From assembly GCA_036387415.1 (NCBI GenBank), contig DASVTU010000004.1, positions 1 to 64,000 of the forward strand: DNA of 64,000 bases, given 5' to 3'. This stretch comes from DASVTU01 sp036387415. Lineage in GTDB: Bacteria; Acidobacteriota; Blastocatellia; Pyrinomonadales; Pyrinomonadaceae. Positions 17,539 to 25,273 of this stretch are shown here, piece after piece (the stretch's first letter is position 1; the number at the start of each line of letters is the position of its first letter). The notes below the pieces were generated by a model. The model was not told where the DNA came from. It saw only the letters and a program-made list of their open reading frames with translations, and ran no database searches. Both the position numbers and the translations under genes were made by a program.

Positions 17539-18201
17539 TCAGTCGCGTTTTTTGGCGCGGGTGGTGGGCGCGGTTGGTTTTCTGGATTTGGTCAGGACGG
17601 TTAGTTTCACCGTCTGACGACCGAAGCGCATGGCTTCGCTGGTGTGTGGAACCCAGATGTCGATTTTGCGACCGCGTACTGCGCCGCCCGTATCGGCGAC
17701 CAGATATTCGCCGCTATAACGTCCCGCGTCGAGACGCACGCGCGTTCCCAGAGGAAGCACGCGTCGGTCGGCGGCGATGAGACCTCTGGCGACCGTCTTG
17801 CCGCTCGCCGTGCGCCCGCGAAGGCTGTAGGCGGTGGCTGTAAAAGGCCGCGCCGGAACGTTGGACGCGTCCGCCACGTCGCTCTTTCGGCTGGCCGGAG
17901 ATTGCTGAAAAGCTTCTGTCCGGCTGCCGTTTACCGTGCCGTTTGCCGTGGTATTGGCCGCGCCATGCACCGTCCGGGGTCGGACGTGGATGGTGTTATC
18001 AGTTTCAAACATGACATCTACGTCGGAAGCGACGTTGGTCGCATCCGTGGACACAGTGATGCCCGAAAGCTCGGATGTCTGTTGAATTCGTGGCTCCTGA
18101 GATAGTGCGAGGGGTTCGGCTACGGTTGGATTCGCATAAAACATGAAAGAAGCGGAAAGCAGCGCCAGTGCCGCGCCTCCGCCCAAGAGGGATTTTGTCA
18201 T
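17539..18201 (-). CDS. Secreted 3D-domain protein (putative cell-wall hydrolase)
   Basis: The 220-residue protein begins at the ATG at 18201 behind GGGAGGAG. Residues 1-28 are a signal peptide or anchor (LLGGGAALALLSASFMFYANPTVA). After a linker of about 90 residues, residues about 115-205 carry the 3D fold: ARPFTATAYSL, ASGKTVARGLIAADRRVLPLGTRVRL and VADTGGAVRGRKIDIWVP, with the three conserved Asp of the DTGG..G..IDI motif. This beta-barrel is related to MltA and RpfB/stationary-phase survival proteins and acts on peptidoglycan. The gene has a long structured leader (18232-18348), which fits riboswitch control often seen for wall-remodelling enzymes; that is inference. Confidence 0.85.
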   Translation of the reverse strand: MTKSLLGGGAALALLSASFMFYANPTVAEPLALSQEPRIQQTSELSGITVSTDATNVASDVDVMFETDNTIHVRPRTVHGAANTTANGTVNGSRTEAFQQSPASRKSDVADASNVPARPFTATAYSLRGRTASGKTVARGLIAADRRVLPLGTRVRLDAGRYSGEYLVADTGGAVRGRKIDIWVPHTSEAMRFGRQTVKLTVLTKSRKPTAPTTRAKKRD

Positions 18202-18231
18202 TATCGTCGGTTCTCCTCCCGATGGTTAAGT

Positions 18232-18348
18232 CTTTCAGCGACGCGCGAGTCCTGTCTTGCTTCTCGGTGACTCGACCTCCGACTCTAGGAGTTAGGGAAA
18301 ACGTCAGTCGGAGTTGGGGACCACATCCTTGATGCGGAGCGCTGAAAG
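18232..18348 (-). promoter_or_regulatory. Candidate structured leader / riboswitch before the 3D-domain gene
   Basis: On the minus strand a perfect 9-bp closing stem pairs CTTTCAGCG (18348-18340) with CGCTGAAAG (18240-18232). Inside lie a 7-bp stem TCCGACT/AGTCGGA (18312-18306 with 18284-18278) and a 5-bp stem GAGTC/GACTC (18273-18269 with 18251-18247), giving a three-way junction. It ends 30 bases before the start codon. c-di-AMP (ydaO) riboswitches often precede such wall genes, but the conserved ydaO sequences are not clearly present, so the class is open. Confidence 0.4.
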
Positions 18349-18367
18349 CACCCTACACAAAATGAAA

Positions 18368-18395
18368 GACAAGCGAACCGTAATGTCCGCTTGTC
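18368..18395 (-). terminator. Hairpin after dapF
   Basis: GACAAGCG (18368-18375) pairs with CGCTTGTC (18388-18395). On the minus strand it is followed by TTTCATTTTG, which fits a terminator for dapF. Confidence 0.6.
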
Positions 18396-18483
18396 GTGTA
18401 AAGGAAACTAACACAAGTCTTTACGGGATGGCAAGCACGCGCGGTAACGAAATTGTGACAAAACAACAACGCCGTCGCAAGGA

Positions 18484-18566
18484 TTGCATCATCGCTTCAA
18501 CGGCTGATTGGTTCATTGCCGGATTAAATCAACGAGCCAATCAAACAATGAATCAATGAATCAATC
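18484..18566. repeat. Octad inverted repeat, family C (C1)
   Basis: TGATTGGTTCATTG (18505-18518) faces CAATGAATCAATGAATCAATC (18546-18566). Units are 8 bp (AATCAATG). The right arm ends 1 base before the dapF stop codon. Confidence 0.8.
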
Positions 18567-18567
18567 T

Positions 18568-19515
18568 TTAGAGTTCGCCGCGATAGATAAACTCGGCGTC
18601 GCCCGTGAGGAGTGCTTCGCCGTCGTCGCGCCAGTGGACTTCGAGGAGGCCGCCGGGCATCTGAACTTGGACGCGTCGGTCTGTGAGGCCGTTGAACGCG
18701 GCGGCGACAGCGGAGGCGCACGCGCCCGTGCCCGACGAGAGCGTCTCGCCGACACCGCGCTCCCAGACGCGCACCTCTATCGCTTGGCGGTCGCGGACGC
18801 GTATGAATTCGACGTTGGTGCGTTCGGGGAACTGCGCGTGGGTCTCGACCGTGCGGCCTATCCGACGCCAGTCCACCGACGCGAAATCATCAACAAAAAT
18901 GCAGCAATTCGGATTGCACATTTGCAGCGCGGTGACGGCGACGGTTTCGCCTCCGTCGAGTTCGAGCGGGTAGTTGCGGACGGCGGGCAAGGGTTCTCCG
19001 GTCAGCATCGGAATCGACGCGGTCTCGAAAAGCGGTTTCCCAATCTCCGCTTCAAAACGGAAACGCCCCTCGCCCAACACTCCACGCAGACGGTAAAGCT
19101 TGACGCCCGCGCGAGTTGCGAGCTGCAACTCCTCTTGCGACCACTGCTTCTCGAAATGAAGATAAGCGGCGGCGCAACGCGTGCCGTTGCCCGACATCGC
19201 CGCCTCGCTCCCGTCCGGGTTAAAGATGCGGACACGAAAATCCGCCTCCGCCGCTTCTGCCTCCGCCATCCGACTGACGAGCGCCACGCCGTCCGCGCCC
19301 GCCCCGTAATGACGGTCGCAGATGCGTCGCACAAAATCACTCAACGCGCCCGTCTCATCATCCGACACGCCAACCTCCGACACACCCACGTTCGACGCGT
19401 TTGACACGTTGATGTGCGACGCGCCCGTCGCAAGCGTCGGCCACGTCGCCGCCAACCGCTGCGCCTCGATGACGATGTAATCGTTGCCGTAGCCGTGAAA
19501 TTTAGCGAATTTCAT
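18568..19515 (-). CDS. dapF: Diaminopimelate epimerase
   Basis: DapF converts LL- to meso-diaminopimelate for lysine and peptidoglycan. At 315 residues it is slightly longer than usual (about 275) because of an insert around residues 25-60 (ATGASHINVSNASNVGVSEV). The N-terminal FAKFHGYGNDYIVIEA signature and both active-site cysteines are present: AMSGNGTRCAAAYL and LSSGTGACASAVAA. The insert is unusual and Ser/Asn/Val-rich. The gene is bracketed by octad repeats C1 and C2; dacB lies upstream on the same strand. Confidence 0.95.
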   Translation of the reverse strand: MKFAKFHGYGNDYIVIEAQRLAATWPTLATGASHINVSNASNVGVSEVGVSDDETGALSDFVRRICDRHYGAGADGVALVSRMAEAEAAEADFRVRIFNPDGSEAAMSGNGTRCAAAYLHFEKQWSQEELQLATRAGVKLYRLRGVLGEGRFRFEAEIGKPLFETASIPMLTGEPLPAVRNYPLELDGGETVAVTALQMCNPNCCIFVDDFASVDWRRIGRTVETHAQFPERTNVEFIRVRDRQAIEVRVWERGVGETLSSGTGACASAVAAAFNGLTDRRVQVQMPGGLLEVHWRDDGEALLTGDAEFIYRGEL

Positions 19516-19530
19516 AAGAATCCAGAGGTG

Positions 19531-19627
19531 AGGAAGGATTGAATCATTGCTTCATCGGGTCATTGGTTCATTGCATGATTAAATCAATGAATCAATGAAT
19601 CAATGCTTCAATGGTTCAATCCTTCCT
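19531..19627. repeat. Octad inverted repeat, family C (C2)
   Basis: The left arm (19531-19580) begins AGGAAGGATTGAATCATTG and the right arm (19581-19627) ends CAATGGTTCAATCCTTCCT. The outer 12 bases pair perfectly. The interior consists of AATCAATG units. It fills the gap between dacB stop and dapF start. Confidence 0.88.
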
Positions 19628-19640
19628 AGCCTCTCCAAAG

Positions 19641-21503
19641 TTATGAATGTCCCGCGAAGGAGGCGAGCAGGACGGCGATGGCGTCGGTGAAGGAGGCGCG
19701 CGGGTTGGTGTCGGCGGGCGGATTGTTAATCATGAGCGAGAAGACGAGCCTTTCACCCGCCGCCGTGGTGACGTAGCCGGAGAGCGAGGTGGCGGTGCTG
19801 AGCGTGCCGGTCTTGGCGCGGACGTTGCCCGCCGCGAGCGTGCCTTTCATGCGGTTGCGGAGCGTGCCGTCGATGCCCGCGATGGGTTGCGCGTCGCGGT
19901 AGATGGTGGCGTAGCGATGTCGGCTCATAAAGGCTAAGAGTTGTTGCGTCGTCTCCGGCGTGATGAGATTGGCGCGCGAGAGGCCGGAGCCATCGCGCAT
20001 GACAACCTTTTGCGGGTCGATGCCCGCGCTGCCGAGGAAACTCTTGACGGCTCTGAGTCCGGCCACGTCGGTTGCTTCCGGCGTGTCGGCGACGACGGTT
20101 GGCGTCGCTTTGCCGAGCGCGCGCAGGAGCAGTTCGGTGTAGAGATTCTGGCTCGGTTTGAGGGTCTGCGCGGCGATGACGCTCAGCGGCGGTGATTGTC
20201 GGCTGGCAATTTCCACCAACGCAGAGACTTCGAGCGGCGACGCGGCGCGTGCGCGTGCGTCGATAGTGCGCGTGCGACCTGTGATTTGGACGCCCTGACG
20301 TTGGAGCGACGAGCGCAGCATCGAAATGAAGACCGACGCCGGATGCGCGACGGCGAGACTGGCCGAATAGCCCGCGTCGTCGAGCGGAAGACTGCCGGAA
20401 ACTTCGACCACACTGTCGCCGACGGCGCGATAAACGCTTAGTTCTCTCTTGGTGCCGCGCGGTGCTGTGGTCGTGCGGTTGAGAATCCGCATCCGTTGTA
20501 GTTGCGGCAGTTGAACGTCGGGCGGCGCATCGGTGTCGGGCGCAAGCGTGTAGACGGGAATCTCCATCGGGAGCGATGGCCCCGTCGTGACGATGCAGGA
20601 CGCGCCCTCGCGTGCGCCGGGTTTGACAAAGAGGTCGAAGGCGTTGTCGTTGATGGTGAGCGCGGAAGCGCCCGCGCCGTAGTACCACTGTAGGTCGTCC
20701 CATTCCCAACCGGGCGCAATCGGCGAACCCGTGAAATAACTCTCGTCGCCAACAATGTCGCCCTCGACGCGACGGACGCCCGCCGCGACGATGCGCGACG
20801 CGAATTCGTCAATCGCTTTGAAGTAATCGGTGCCGCCCGTAAATCGCGTGGCGAAGGTCGGGTCGCCGCGCCCGTAGACGGTCAAATCGCCGCGTATCGT
20901 GCCCGCGAGGTCGGGACGCGCCGGAGCGTAGACCGACGTGGTGAAACGAAATTCGGGCGTCAGACGGTCGAGCGCGGCGGCGACCGTGTAGAGCTTCATA
21001 TTCGACGCGGGCTGCATCCACTTGTTGGCGTTTTCTTCAAAAAGCGTCCGCCCCGTATCGAGCGAAACGACCTTGACTGCCACGTGCGACGAGGCGAGTT
21101 CCGGCTGCCGCATCACTTCCAGTATGCGCGCACGCAACCCTTCGAGCGAGTTCGGCGAGGCGGCGACGGTGGTGGTCGCGCTCTGCGGCGACGCGGTAAA
21201 AGGCGTCGCGGTCGGCGTCGCGTTGAGAGAAGGAGTCGGTGATGCAAGCGGCGCTGGTCGAAACGCGGGCGCAGGCGTCGCGCGTGGTAATGCGCGTGAT
21301 AAGGGCGTCGCGGTTGGCGTCGGAGACGGAGAAGGTGCGGAGGTTGGCGTCGTTGCGGGGAGCGACGGATTGACGCGGCGCTGGCGTTGCTGTTGTTGCG
21401 GGGTTGCTGCCGCGCGTGCGGCGGGCGCGAGCGTTCCGAACGTGAGCGACAGCAGAAGGAGCGCGCGAACAAAAGTCGGGACGTTTATCTTTTTGATGGA
21501 CAT
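19641..21503 (-). CDS. dacB: D-Ala-D-Ala carboxypeptidase/endopeptidase, PBP4 (S13) family
   Basis: The 620-residue protein has a signal peptide (residues 8-32), then a Pro/Thr/Ala/Ser-rich linker of about 90 residues before the enzyme domain. The three penicillin-binding motifs of peptidase family S13 are present: SxxK in PASNMKLYTVAAALD (near 167), SxN in GSGLSRANLITPE (near 505) and KTG in RAKTGTLSTATSLSGY (near 565). It would trim or cleave peptidoglycan cross-links in the periplasm. The long low-complexity linker is not usual for E. coli PBP4. It lies upstream of dapF on the same strand, so a cell-wall pair, separated by repeat C2. Confidence 0.92.
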   Translation of the reverse strand: MSIKKINVPTFVRALLLLSLTFGTLAPAARAAATPQQQQRQRRVNPSLPATTPTSAPSPSPTPTATPLSRALPRATPAPAFRPAPLASPTPSLNATPTATPFTASPQSATTTVAASPNSLEGLRARILEVMRQPELASSHVAVKVVSLDTGRTLFEENANKWMQPASNMKLYTVAAALDRLTPEFRFTTSVYAPARPDLAGTIRGDLTVYGRGDPTFATRFTGGTDYFKAIDEFASRIVAAGVRRVEGDIVGDESYFTGSPIAPGWEWDDLQWYYGAGASALTINDNAFDLFVKPGAREGASCIVTTGPSLPMEIPVYTLAPDTDAPPDVQLPQLQRMRILNRTTTAPRGTKRELSVYRAVGDSVVEVSGSLPLDDAGYSASLAVAHPASVFISMLRSSLQRQGVQITGRTRTIDARARAASPLEVSALVEIASRQSPPLSVIAAQTLKPSQNLYTELLLRALGKATPTVVADTPEATDVAGLRAVKSFLGSAGIDPQKVVMRDGSGLSRANLITPETTQQLLAFMSRHRYATIYRDAQPIAGIDGTLRNRMKGTLAAGNVRAKTGTLSTATSLSGYVTTAAGERLVFSLMINNPPADTNPRASFTDAIAVLLASFAGHS

Positions 21504-21569
21504 AGCGACAGACGAATTTCAGACCGATTTTTCGTGCAACGTTTAGAACGCGTTTCAAAATCAGAATTA

Positions 21570-21652
21570 GCCACAGAGACACGAAGCAAGCAAATGAAAA
21601 AGATGTGGCTTCAGACTTTTATCGCGTCTCTCTATCTCCGCGTCTCTGTGGC
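21570..21652. repeat. Inverted repeat, family I
   Basis: GCCACAGAGACACG (21570-21583) pairs at 13 of 14 positions with CGCGTCTCTGTGGC (21639-21652), around a loop of about 55 bases. It lies between the rfaE1-like kinase stop and the dacB start. Confidence 0.7.
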
Positions 21653-21670
21653 AGATTTCGAGACGCACTC

Positions 21671-22666
21671 TTATTCGCCGCCGACGGAGCGGACGAGTTC
21701 TTCGGCGCTCGCGGTGGCTGTGCCGAGTTTGCCGACGACGATTCCGGCGGCATGATTAGCGAGCATGGCGGCTTCGACGAGCGTGGCCCCGGCGGCGAGC
21801 GCGGCGGCGAGCGTCGCAATCACGGTATCGCCCGCGCCCGTCACGTCGTAGACTTCGCGCGCCACCGTCCCGACGTAAACCGGTTCGCCGTCGCTCTCCA
21901 AGAGCATCATCCCCTGCTCGCCGCGCGTAATCAACACCGAACGGCACGCGAGACGTTCACGAATCTGTCGCGCCGCGTGCGCCATGCCTTCGTCCGTAAC
22001 GTCTTCGCTGCCCGTCACGCGCAGGGCTTCGTGATGGTTCGGCGTGACGAGCGTGGCGGGTCGATACGAGTCGAAGTTTCGCAACTTCGGGTCAACTAAA
22101 ACCGGAACACCTGCCTTGAGCGCGAGCGGCAAAACTTCCGCGAGAATGCGCGGCGTCACTGCGCCCTTGTCGTAGTCGGAGACGACGAGCGCGTCCGCGC
22201 CCGCGAGCGCATCCCGCAGGAGCGCGATGATGCGTTCCTCTGTGCGCGCATCGACGGGCGTGCGTCGCTCTCGGTCTGCGCGCACGACGAGTTGATTGTG
22301 CGCGATGATGCGCGTCTTGAGCGTAGACGGACGACCCTCGTCAACGACGAGCGACGCATCCGCACCAAGCGCACCAATCTCGCGCAGTTCCGACTTGATA
22401 CGTTCGCCCGCGCGGTCGTCGCCGACCACGCCCGTCACCGACGCACGCGCGCCGAGCGCCAGCAGATTCGCCAACACGTTTGCCGCGCCACCGAGCCTGA
22501 CCGACTCGCGCCGGATGTCCACGACAGGCACGGGCGCTTCCGGCGAGATACGCGTCACGTCGCCCCACACGAATTCATCAAGCATCACGTCGCCGAACAC
22601 CACGACCGTCCGCTCGCGCATCCCGTCTACAATCTCCGCCGCGCGTTCATGTCTCAATGTCTGCAT
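21671..22666 (-). CDS. rfaE1: PfkB-family sugar kinase, RfaE1/HldE-kinase-like
   Basis: The family member would phosphorylate D-glycero-beta-D-manno-heptose 7-phosphate at C1 in ADP-heptose synthesis for LPS core. Seen are VVVFGDVMLDEFVWGDVTRISPEAPVPVV with the RISPEAPVPV signature of RfaE domain I, the GGAANVLANLLALGA substrate segment and the C-terminal PfkB box VTGAGDTVIATLAAAL. It lacks the nucleotidyltransferase domain of bifunctional HldE, so a separate RfaE2 is expected elsewhere. The ATG at 22666 has GGAAG just upstream and is preferred over TTG at 22681. A family 9 glycosyltransferase lies two genes upstream, which fits LPS core work. Confidence 0.87.
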   Translation of the reverse strand: MQTLRHERAAEIVDGMRERTVVVFGDVMLDEFVWGDVTRISPEAPVPVVDIRRESVRLGGAANVLANLLALGARASVTGVVGDDRAGERIKSELREIGALGADASLVVDEGRPSTLKTRIIAHNQLVVRADRERRTPVDARTEERIIALLRDALAGADALVVSDYDKGAVTPRILAEVLPLALKAGVPVLVDPKLRNFDSYRPATLVTPNHHEALRVTGSEDVTDEGMAHAARQIRERLACRSVLITRGEQGMMLLESDGEPVYVGTVAREVYDVTGAGDTVIATLAAALAAGATLVEAAMLANHAAGIVVGKLGTATASAEELVRSVGGE

Positions 22667-22724
22667 AGCTTCCACGAACAAAAATCACACGCTGCTTCAA
22701 CAAAAATCACATCGCCGCCGCGTT

Positions 22725-23285
22725 TCACTCCTTCACCCACTGAATCACCACCACAGGGCTTTCCGCCTCCTTCAAAGACCTGATGAGGATGACGAATCCG
22801 TTCTTTAATCTCCACAGCTTTTCGTCGGCGACGCTCGTATCTTCATCCTTCGCGGCTCCATACTTTTCCGTCAACCTCTTTTGCCACGCCTCGAACAAAT
22901 CCTTCTTCTTCTCGAACGCATGAACCACCACGCTTATCTGTACCACGCCCGCGCCTTCCTTCAGAATAATCGTCCCGCGTCCCTCCATCTCGTTAAACTT
23001 TCCGTTCCACGCCACCTCCGTCTCGACGCCTTTGAACCCGATAGGACGATGCCCGCGCTTCTCAATCGCCTTCCTTGCGTCCTGATAACTCATTCCCCAC
23101 TTGATTTCCGGGAACTCCTTAAAAAAGTCCGACGGCTCAAGCATCTCATCCTCATCAGCCAATGCCTCACTCAAAACGCCCGCATCAAACACCTGACCCA
23201 CACGCGCAGCATCCGCCGCCTCGACAATGAAAGAAAAGCACATCACAAACACCACAAAGCCGACCAACCTCCGCTTCACTCTCAT
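22725..23285 (-). CDS. Exported protein of unknown function
   Basis: The 186-residue protein has a clear signal peptide (VGFVVFVMCFSFIVEAADA). The mature part contains EFPEIKWGMSYQDARKAIEKRG, a motif found in many small exported proteins where a short helix follows a WGMS turn, and an alternating strand region (GRGTIILKEGAGVVQISVVVHAF). It then has a Lys/Glu-rich helix and a final strand pair ending VVVIQWVKE. I do not recognise a named family. It lies between the sugar kinase and a small membrane protein on the same strand. Confidence 0.7.
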   Translation of the reverse strand: MRVKRRLVGFVVFVMCFSFIVEAADAARVGQVFDAGVLSEALADEDEMLEPSDFFKEFPEIKWGMSYQDARKAIEKRGHRPIGFKGVETEVAWNGKFNEMEGRGTIILKEGAGVVQISVVVHAFEKKKDLFEAWQKRLTEKYGAAKDEDTSVADEKLWRLKNGFVILIRSLKEAESPVVVIQWVKE

Positions 23286-23345
23286 GCCACACGCACTCCT
23301 CGATTAAAGATAATCATCTCAAAAACGATGGACGCCTCTCGTCGT

Positions 23346-23516
23346 TCAACGCGCCGTTCCGATGAGATGGAAGACGCCCCACACGACGCCGACCAACGCG
23401 ACGACGACCAGAAAGAGACATCCGAACAGCGCGAATTTTATCCGTCGCCTCGTTCGTTCATCGCCTGGCGATAGAGTGTTTTGTGGGAAATAGGGCGGCG
23501 GCGTCGATGTCGGCAT
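23346..23516 (-). CDS. Small single-span membrane protein
   Basis: The 56-residue protein starts at the ATG at 23516, with AAGGAG 9 bases upstream. It has a Pro-rich N-terminus (MPTSTPPPYFPQ), a basic stretch (ERTRRRIK) and one membrane helix (FALFGCLFLVVVALVGVVWG). No family recognised. The good ribosome binding site and the textbook membrane segment argue that it is real. Confidence 0.6.
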   Translation of the reverse strand: MPTSTPPPYFPQNTLSPGDERTRRRIKFALFGCLFLVVVALVGVVWGVFHLIGTAR

Positions 23517-23597
23517 TCGGCAAACTCCTTCCAATTCAGACCCCGAACTATGGACGTTTGACCATCAAAACTTTCATCAAAAATGCTCCGTCCTTCA

Positions 23598-23634
23598 TCG
23601 TCCATCGTCTATCGTCTGTTGTCTATCGTCTGCG
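23598..23634. repeat. Single-arm heptad tract inside a gene end
   Basis: On the minus strand five units GACGATA/GACAACA/GACGATA/GACGATG/GACGATG run through the last codons and stop of the glycosyltransferase 9 gene and into the downstream gap. No matching second arm was found. Confidence 0.7.
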
Positions 23635-24763
23635 CAAGCACACGCTCGATGGCGGCGGTGACGCGTTCGACCGAGACGCGGCGGATGCATTCGGGCGCGT
23701 CGAATTCGGAGCACGTATAACCGGCGCACGGCGCGCAGGCCATCTCTTCGCGGACGACTTCGGCGGGCGCGTTTGTCCACGGACGCCAGTGCGCGACGTT
23801 GGATGAGCCGAAGACGACGACCGAAGCGACGCCGACGGCTGATGCGATGTGTGCGATGCCGCTATCGTTGCCGACGAAGAGACGCGCGCGTTGCGCGAGC
23901 GCCGTCACTTCCGGCAACTCAAGGTCAGCCAACGCGACGACGCGCGCGCCCGCTTCGCGTTCGAGTGCGCCGACGATTTCCGTCTCATGCGGCGCGGCGA
24001 CCGCCACGGACGCCAACCCGCGCTCGCGCAAGTAATCAACGACGCGCGCAAAGCGTCGCACGTCCCACGTCTTCGACTCGAAGGCTGCCGCCGGATGAAT
24101 CAACGCGAACGGTTGCGCCGCGTCGAACTTCGCGCGCCGCAACTTCTCCGCGACGCCCGACGCGGCACGTTCCGTCACGACGAGTCGCGTCGGCGGTCGG
24201 TCGCTGACGGGCACGCCTGTCCAACCGAGCAGCGCCAGTTGTTGTTCGGCGGAATGCGTCTTGGCGCGTTGCCAGAGCGCGGCGGCGGGCGGCGCGGTGT
24301 CGGTGTGCAGAAAGTGGTAACGATAATCACGATAGCCGACGCGATGCGTTGCGCCCGTGGCGCGTGTGAGAAATGTGGCGGTCGAACCGCCGTGGAGATT
24401 GAAGGCGACATCATAGCGCGCGGCGTGCAACTCGCGTGCGACGCGCAGGCGTGCAAGCGTGCTCTCGCGTTTGATGGTCACGATGCGGTCAACGTCCACG
24501 GAGCCTTCAAGCAGAGGCGCAACCCAGTCTTCGAGCAAAACGTCGATGCGCGCATGAGGCAGGAAACGACGCAGCGCATGGAGCGACGGCGTGGCGAGCA
24601 CCGTATCGCCAATGGAGCGCAGACGCACGACGAGCACACGCCGCACCTCCGCGTGCCAGTCCCAACGCGCGGGCGCGAGCGGCGGCGGCTGCTGCTTCGT
24701 CTCATGTCGTTGAGCTTCGTCGGTCGAGACGGTTGACGCAAGCGTGGACGTAAAATGCGGCAT
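23609..24763 (-). CDS. Glycosyltransferase family 9 (heptosyltransferase-like)
   Basis: The enzyme domain begins RRVLVVRLRSIGDTVLATPSLHALRRFLP, the family 9 N-terminal signature, and contains VGNDSGIAHIASAVGVASVVVFGSSN with the ADP-sugar binding D-S-G pattern. It probably adds a heptose or related sugar to lipid A-core at the inner membrane. I start it at the ATG at 24763 because the frame upstream overlaps the Trm112-like gene and looks non-coding. That leaves 384 residues with an N-terminal tail of about 35 residues. The last codons (QTIDNRR) are encoded by a heptad repeat tract. Confidence 0.85.
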   Translation of the reverse strand: MPHFTSTLASTVSTDEAQRHETKQQPPPLAPARWDWHAEVRRVLVVRLRSIGDTVLATPSLHALRRFLPHARIDVLLEDWVAPLLEGSVDVDRIVTIKRESTLARLRVARELHAARYDVAFNLHGGSTATFLTRATGATHRVGYRDYRYHFLHTDTAPPAAALWQRAKTHSAEQQLALLGWTGVPVSDRPPTRLVVTERAASGVAEKLRRAKFDAAQPFALIHPAAAFESKTWDVRRFARVVDYLRERGLASVAVAAPHETEIVGALEREAGARVVALADLELPEVTALAQRARLFVGNDSGIAHIASAVGVASVVVFGSSNVAHWRPWTNAPAEVVREEMACAPCAGYTCSEFDAPECIRRVSVERVTAAIERVLAQTIDNRR

Positions 24764-24872
24764 CTCAAAATGGTTCGTGGCAGACTCTTTCGGTCGTCTC
24801 GCCTTCGTGTTCGGGTTGCTGCCGGAGTCGGGTGGCGGCGGTCGCTTCTGTGTCGTCGCTTGTCCGTCTCGC

Positions 24873-25073
24873 TCAAGTTTGCGGAGCGGCTTCTTCGTCT
24901 TCGACGGTCGCTTCTTCGGCCACCATGTTTGGAATCCCCGCGTCGTCAATCGGATAGACGCGCCTGCACGCGACGCACTTGATGCGACGCGCCTGCTCCT
25001 GCAAAACCAACTTCCCACGGCACGCCGGACAGACAAACCTGAACATCTCCAAAACCTCTTGCGTAACCTCCAT
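24873..25073 (-). CDS. Trm112-like small zinc protein
   Basis: The 66-residue protein has the Trm112/YcaR pattern: VLEMFRFVCPACRGKL, then IKCVACRRVYPIDDAGIPNM, giving two CxxC pairs for one zinc and the conserved YPI.D.GIP. An acidic tail follows (EEATVEDEEA). YcaR-like proteins are small partners of methyltransferases or LPS-related enzymes. The ATG at 25073 has GGAGG 8 bases upstream; an in-frame ATG five codons before is less likely. It lies 109 bases before the family 9 glycosyltransferase start, probably in one transcript. Confidence 0.8.
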   Translation of the reverse strand: MEVTQEVLEMFRFVCPACRGKLVLQEQARRIKCVACRRVYPIDDAGIPNMVAEEATVEDEEAAPQT

Positions 25074-25189
25074 CTTCGTCGCCTCCATCCTGCGCGCCGC
25101 GCGTTTTCGCCGTCTCAAACACGCCCGCGCCACAGCAAACCACAAAGCGTTTCAGCTTAACAGCAACGCAAACACGCAAGCAACAATCC

Positions 25190-25271
25190 ATTGAGGAATG
25201 CGGATTTTGGATTGCGGATTGGAAAACCGGCTGTCTTTTCAATCCGCAATCCAAAATCCGCATTCCTCAAT
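25190..25271. repeat. Heptad inverted repeat, family A (A3), perfect 32-bp stem
   Basis: The arms 25190-25221 and 25240-25271 are perfect reverse complements over 32 bases, with an 18-base loop. Units are GAATGCG, GATTTTG, GATTGCG. The hairpin ends 2 bases from the cytochrome P450 stop codon. Confidence 0.95.
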
Positions 25272-25273
25272 CG

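Larger units (their letters stand above)
18202..18567. other. Intergenic gap dapF / 3D-domain gene
   Basis: These 366 bases lie between two minus-strand genes. They hold the structured leader (18232-18348), a terminator-like hairpin (18368-18395) and a family C repeat (18484-18566). No protein gene is seen. Confidence 0.6.

Noticed and set aside
24764..25036. N-terminal extension of the family 9 glycosyltransferase
   Set aside because: It overlaps the Trm112-like gene in another frame, and its Ser/Arg/Lys/Pro-rich translation looks like a shadow.
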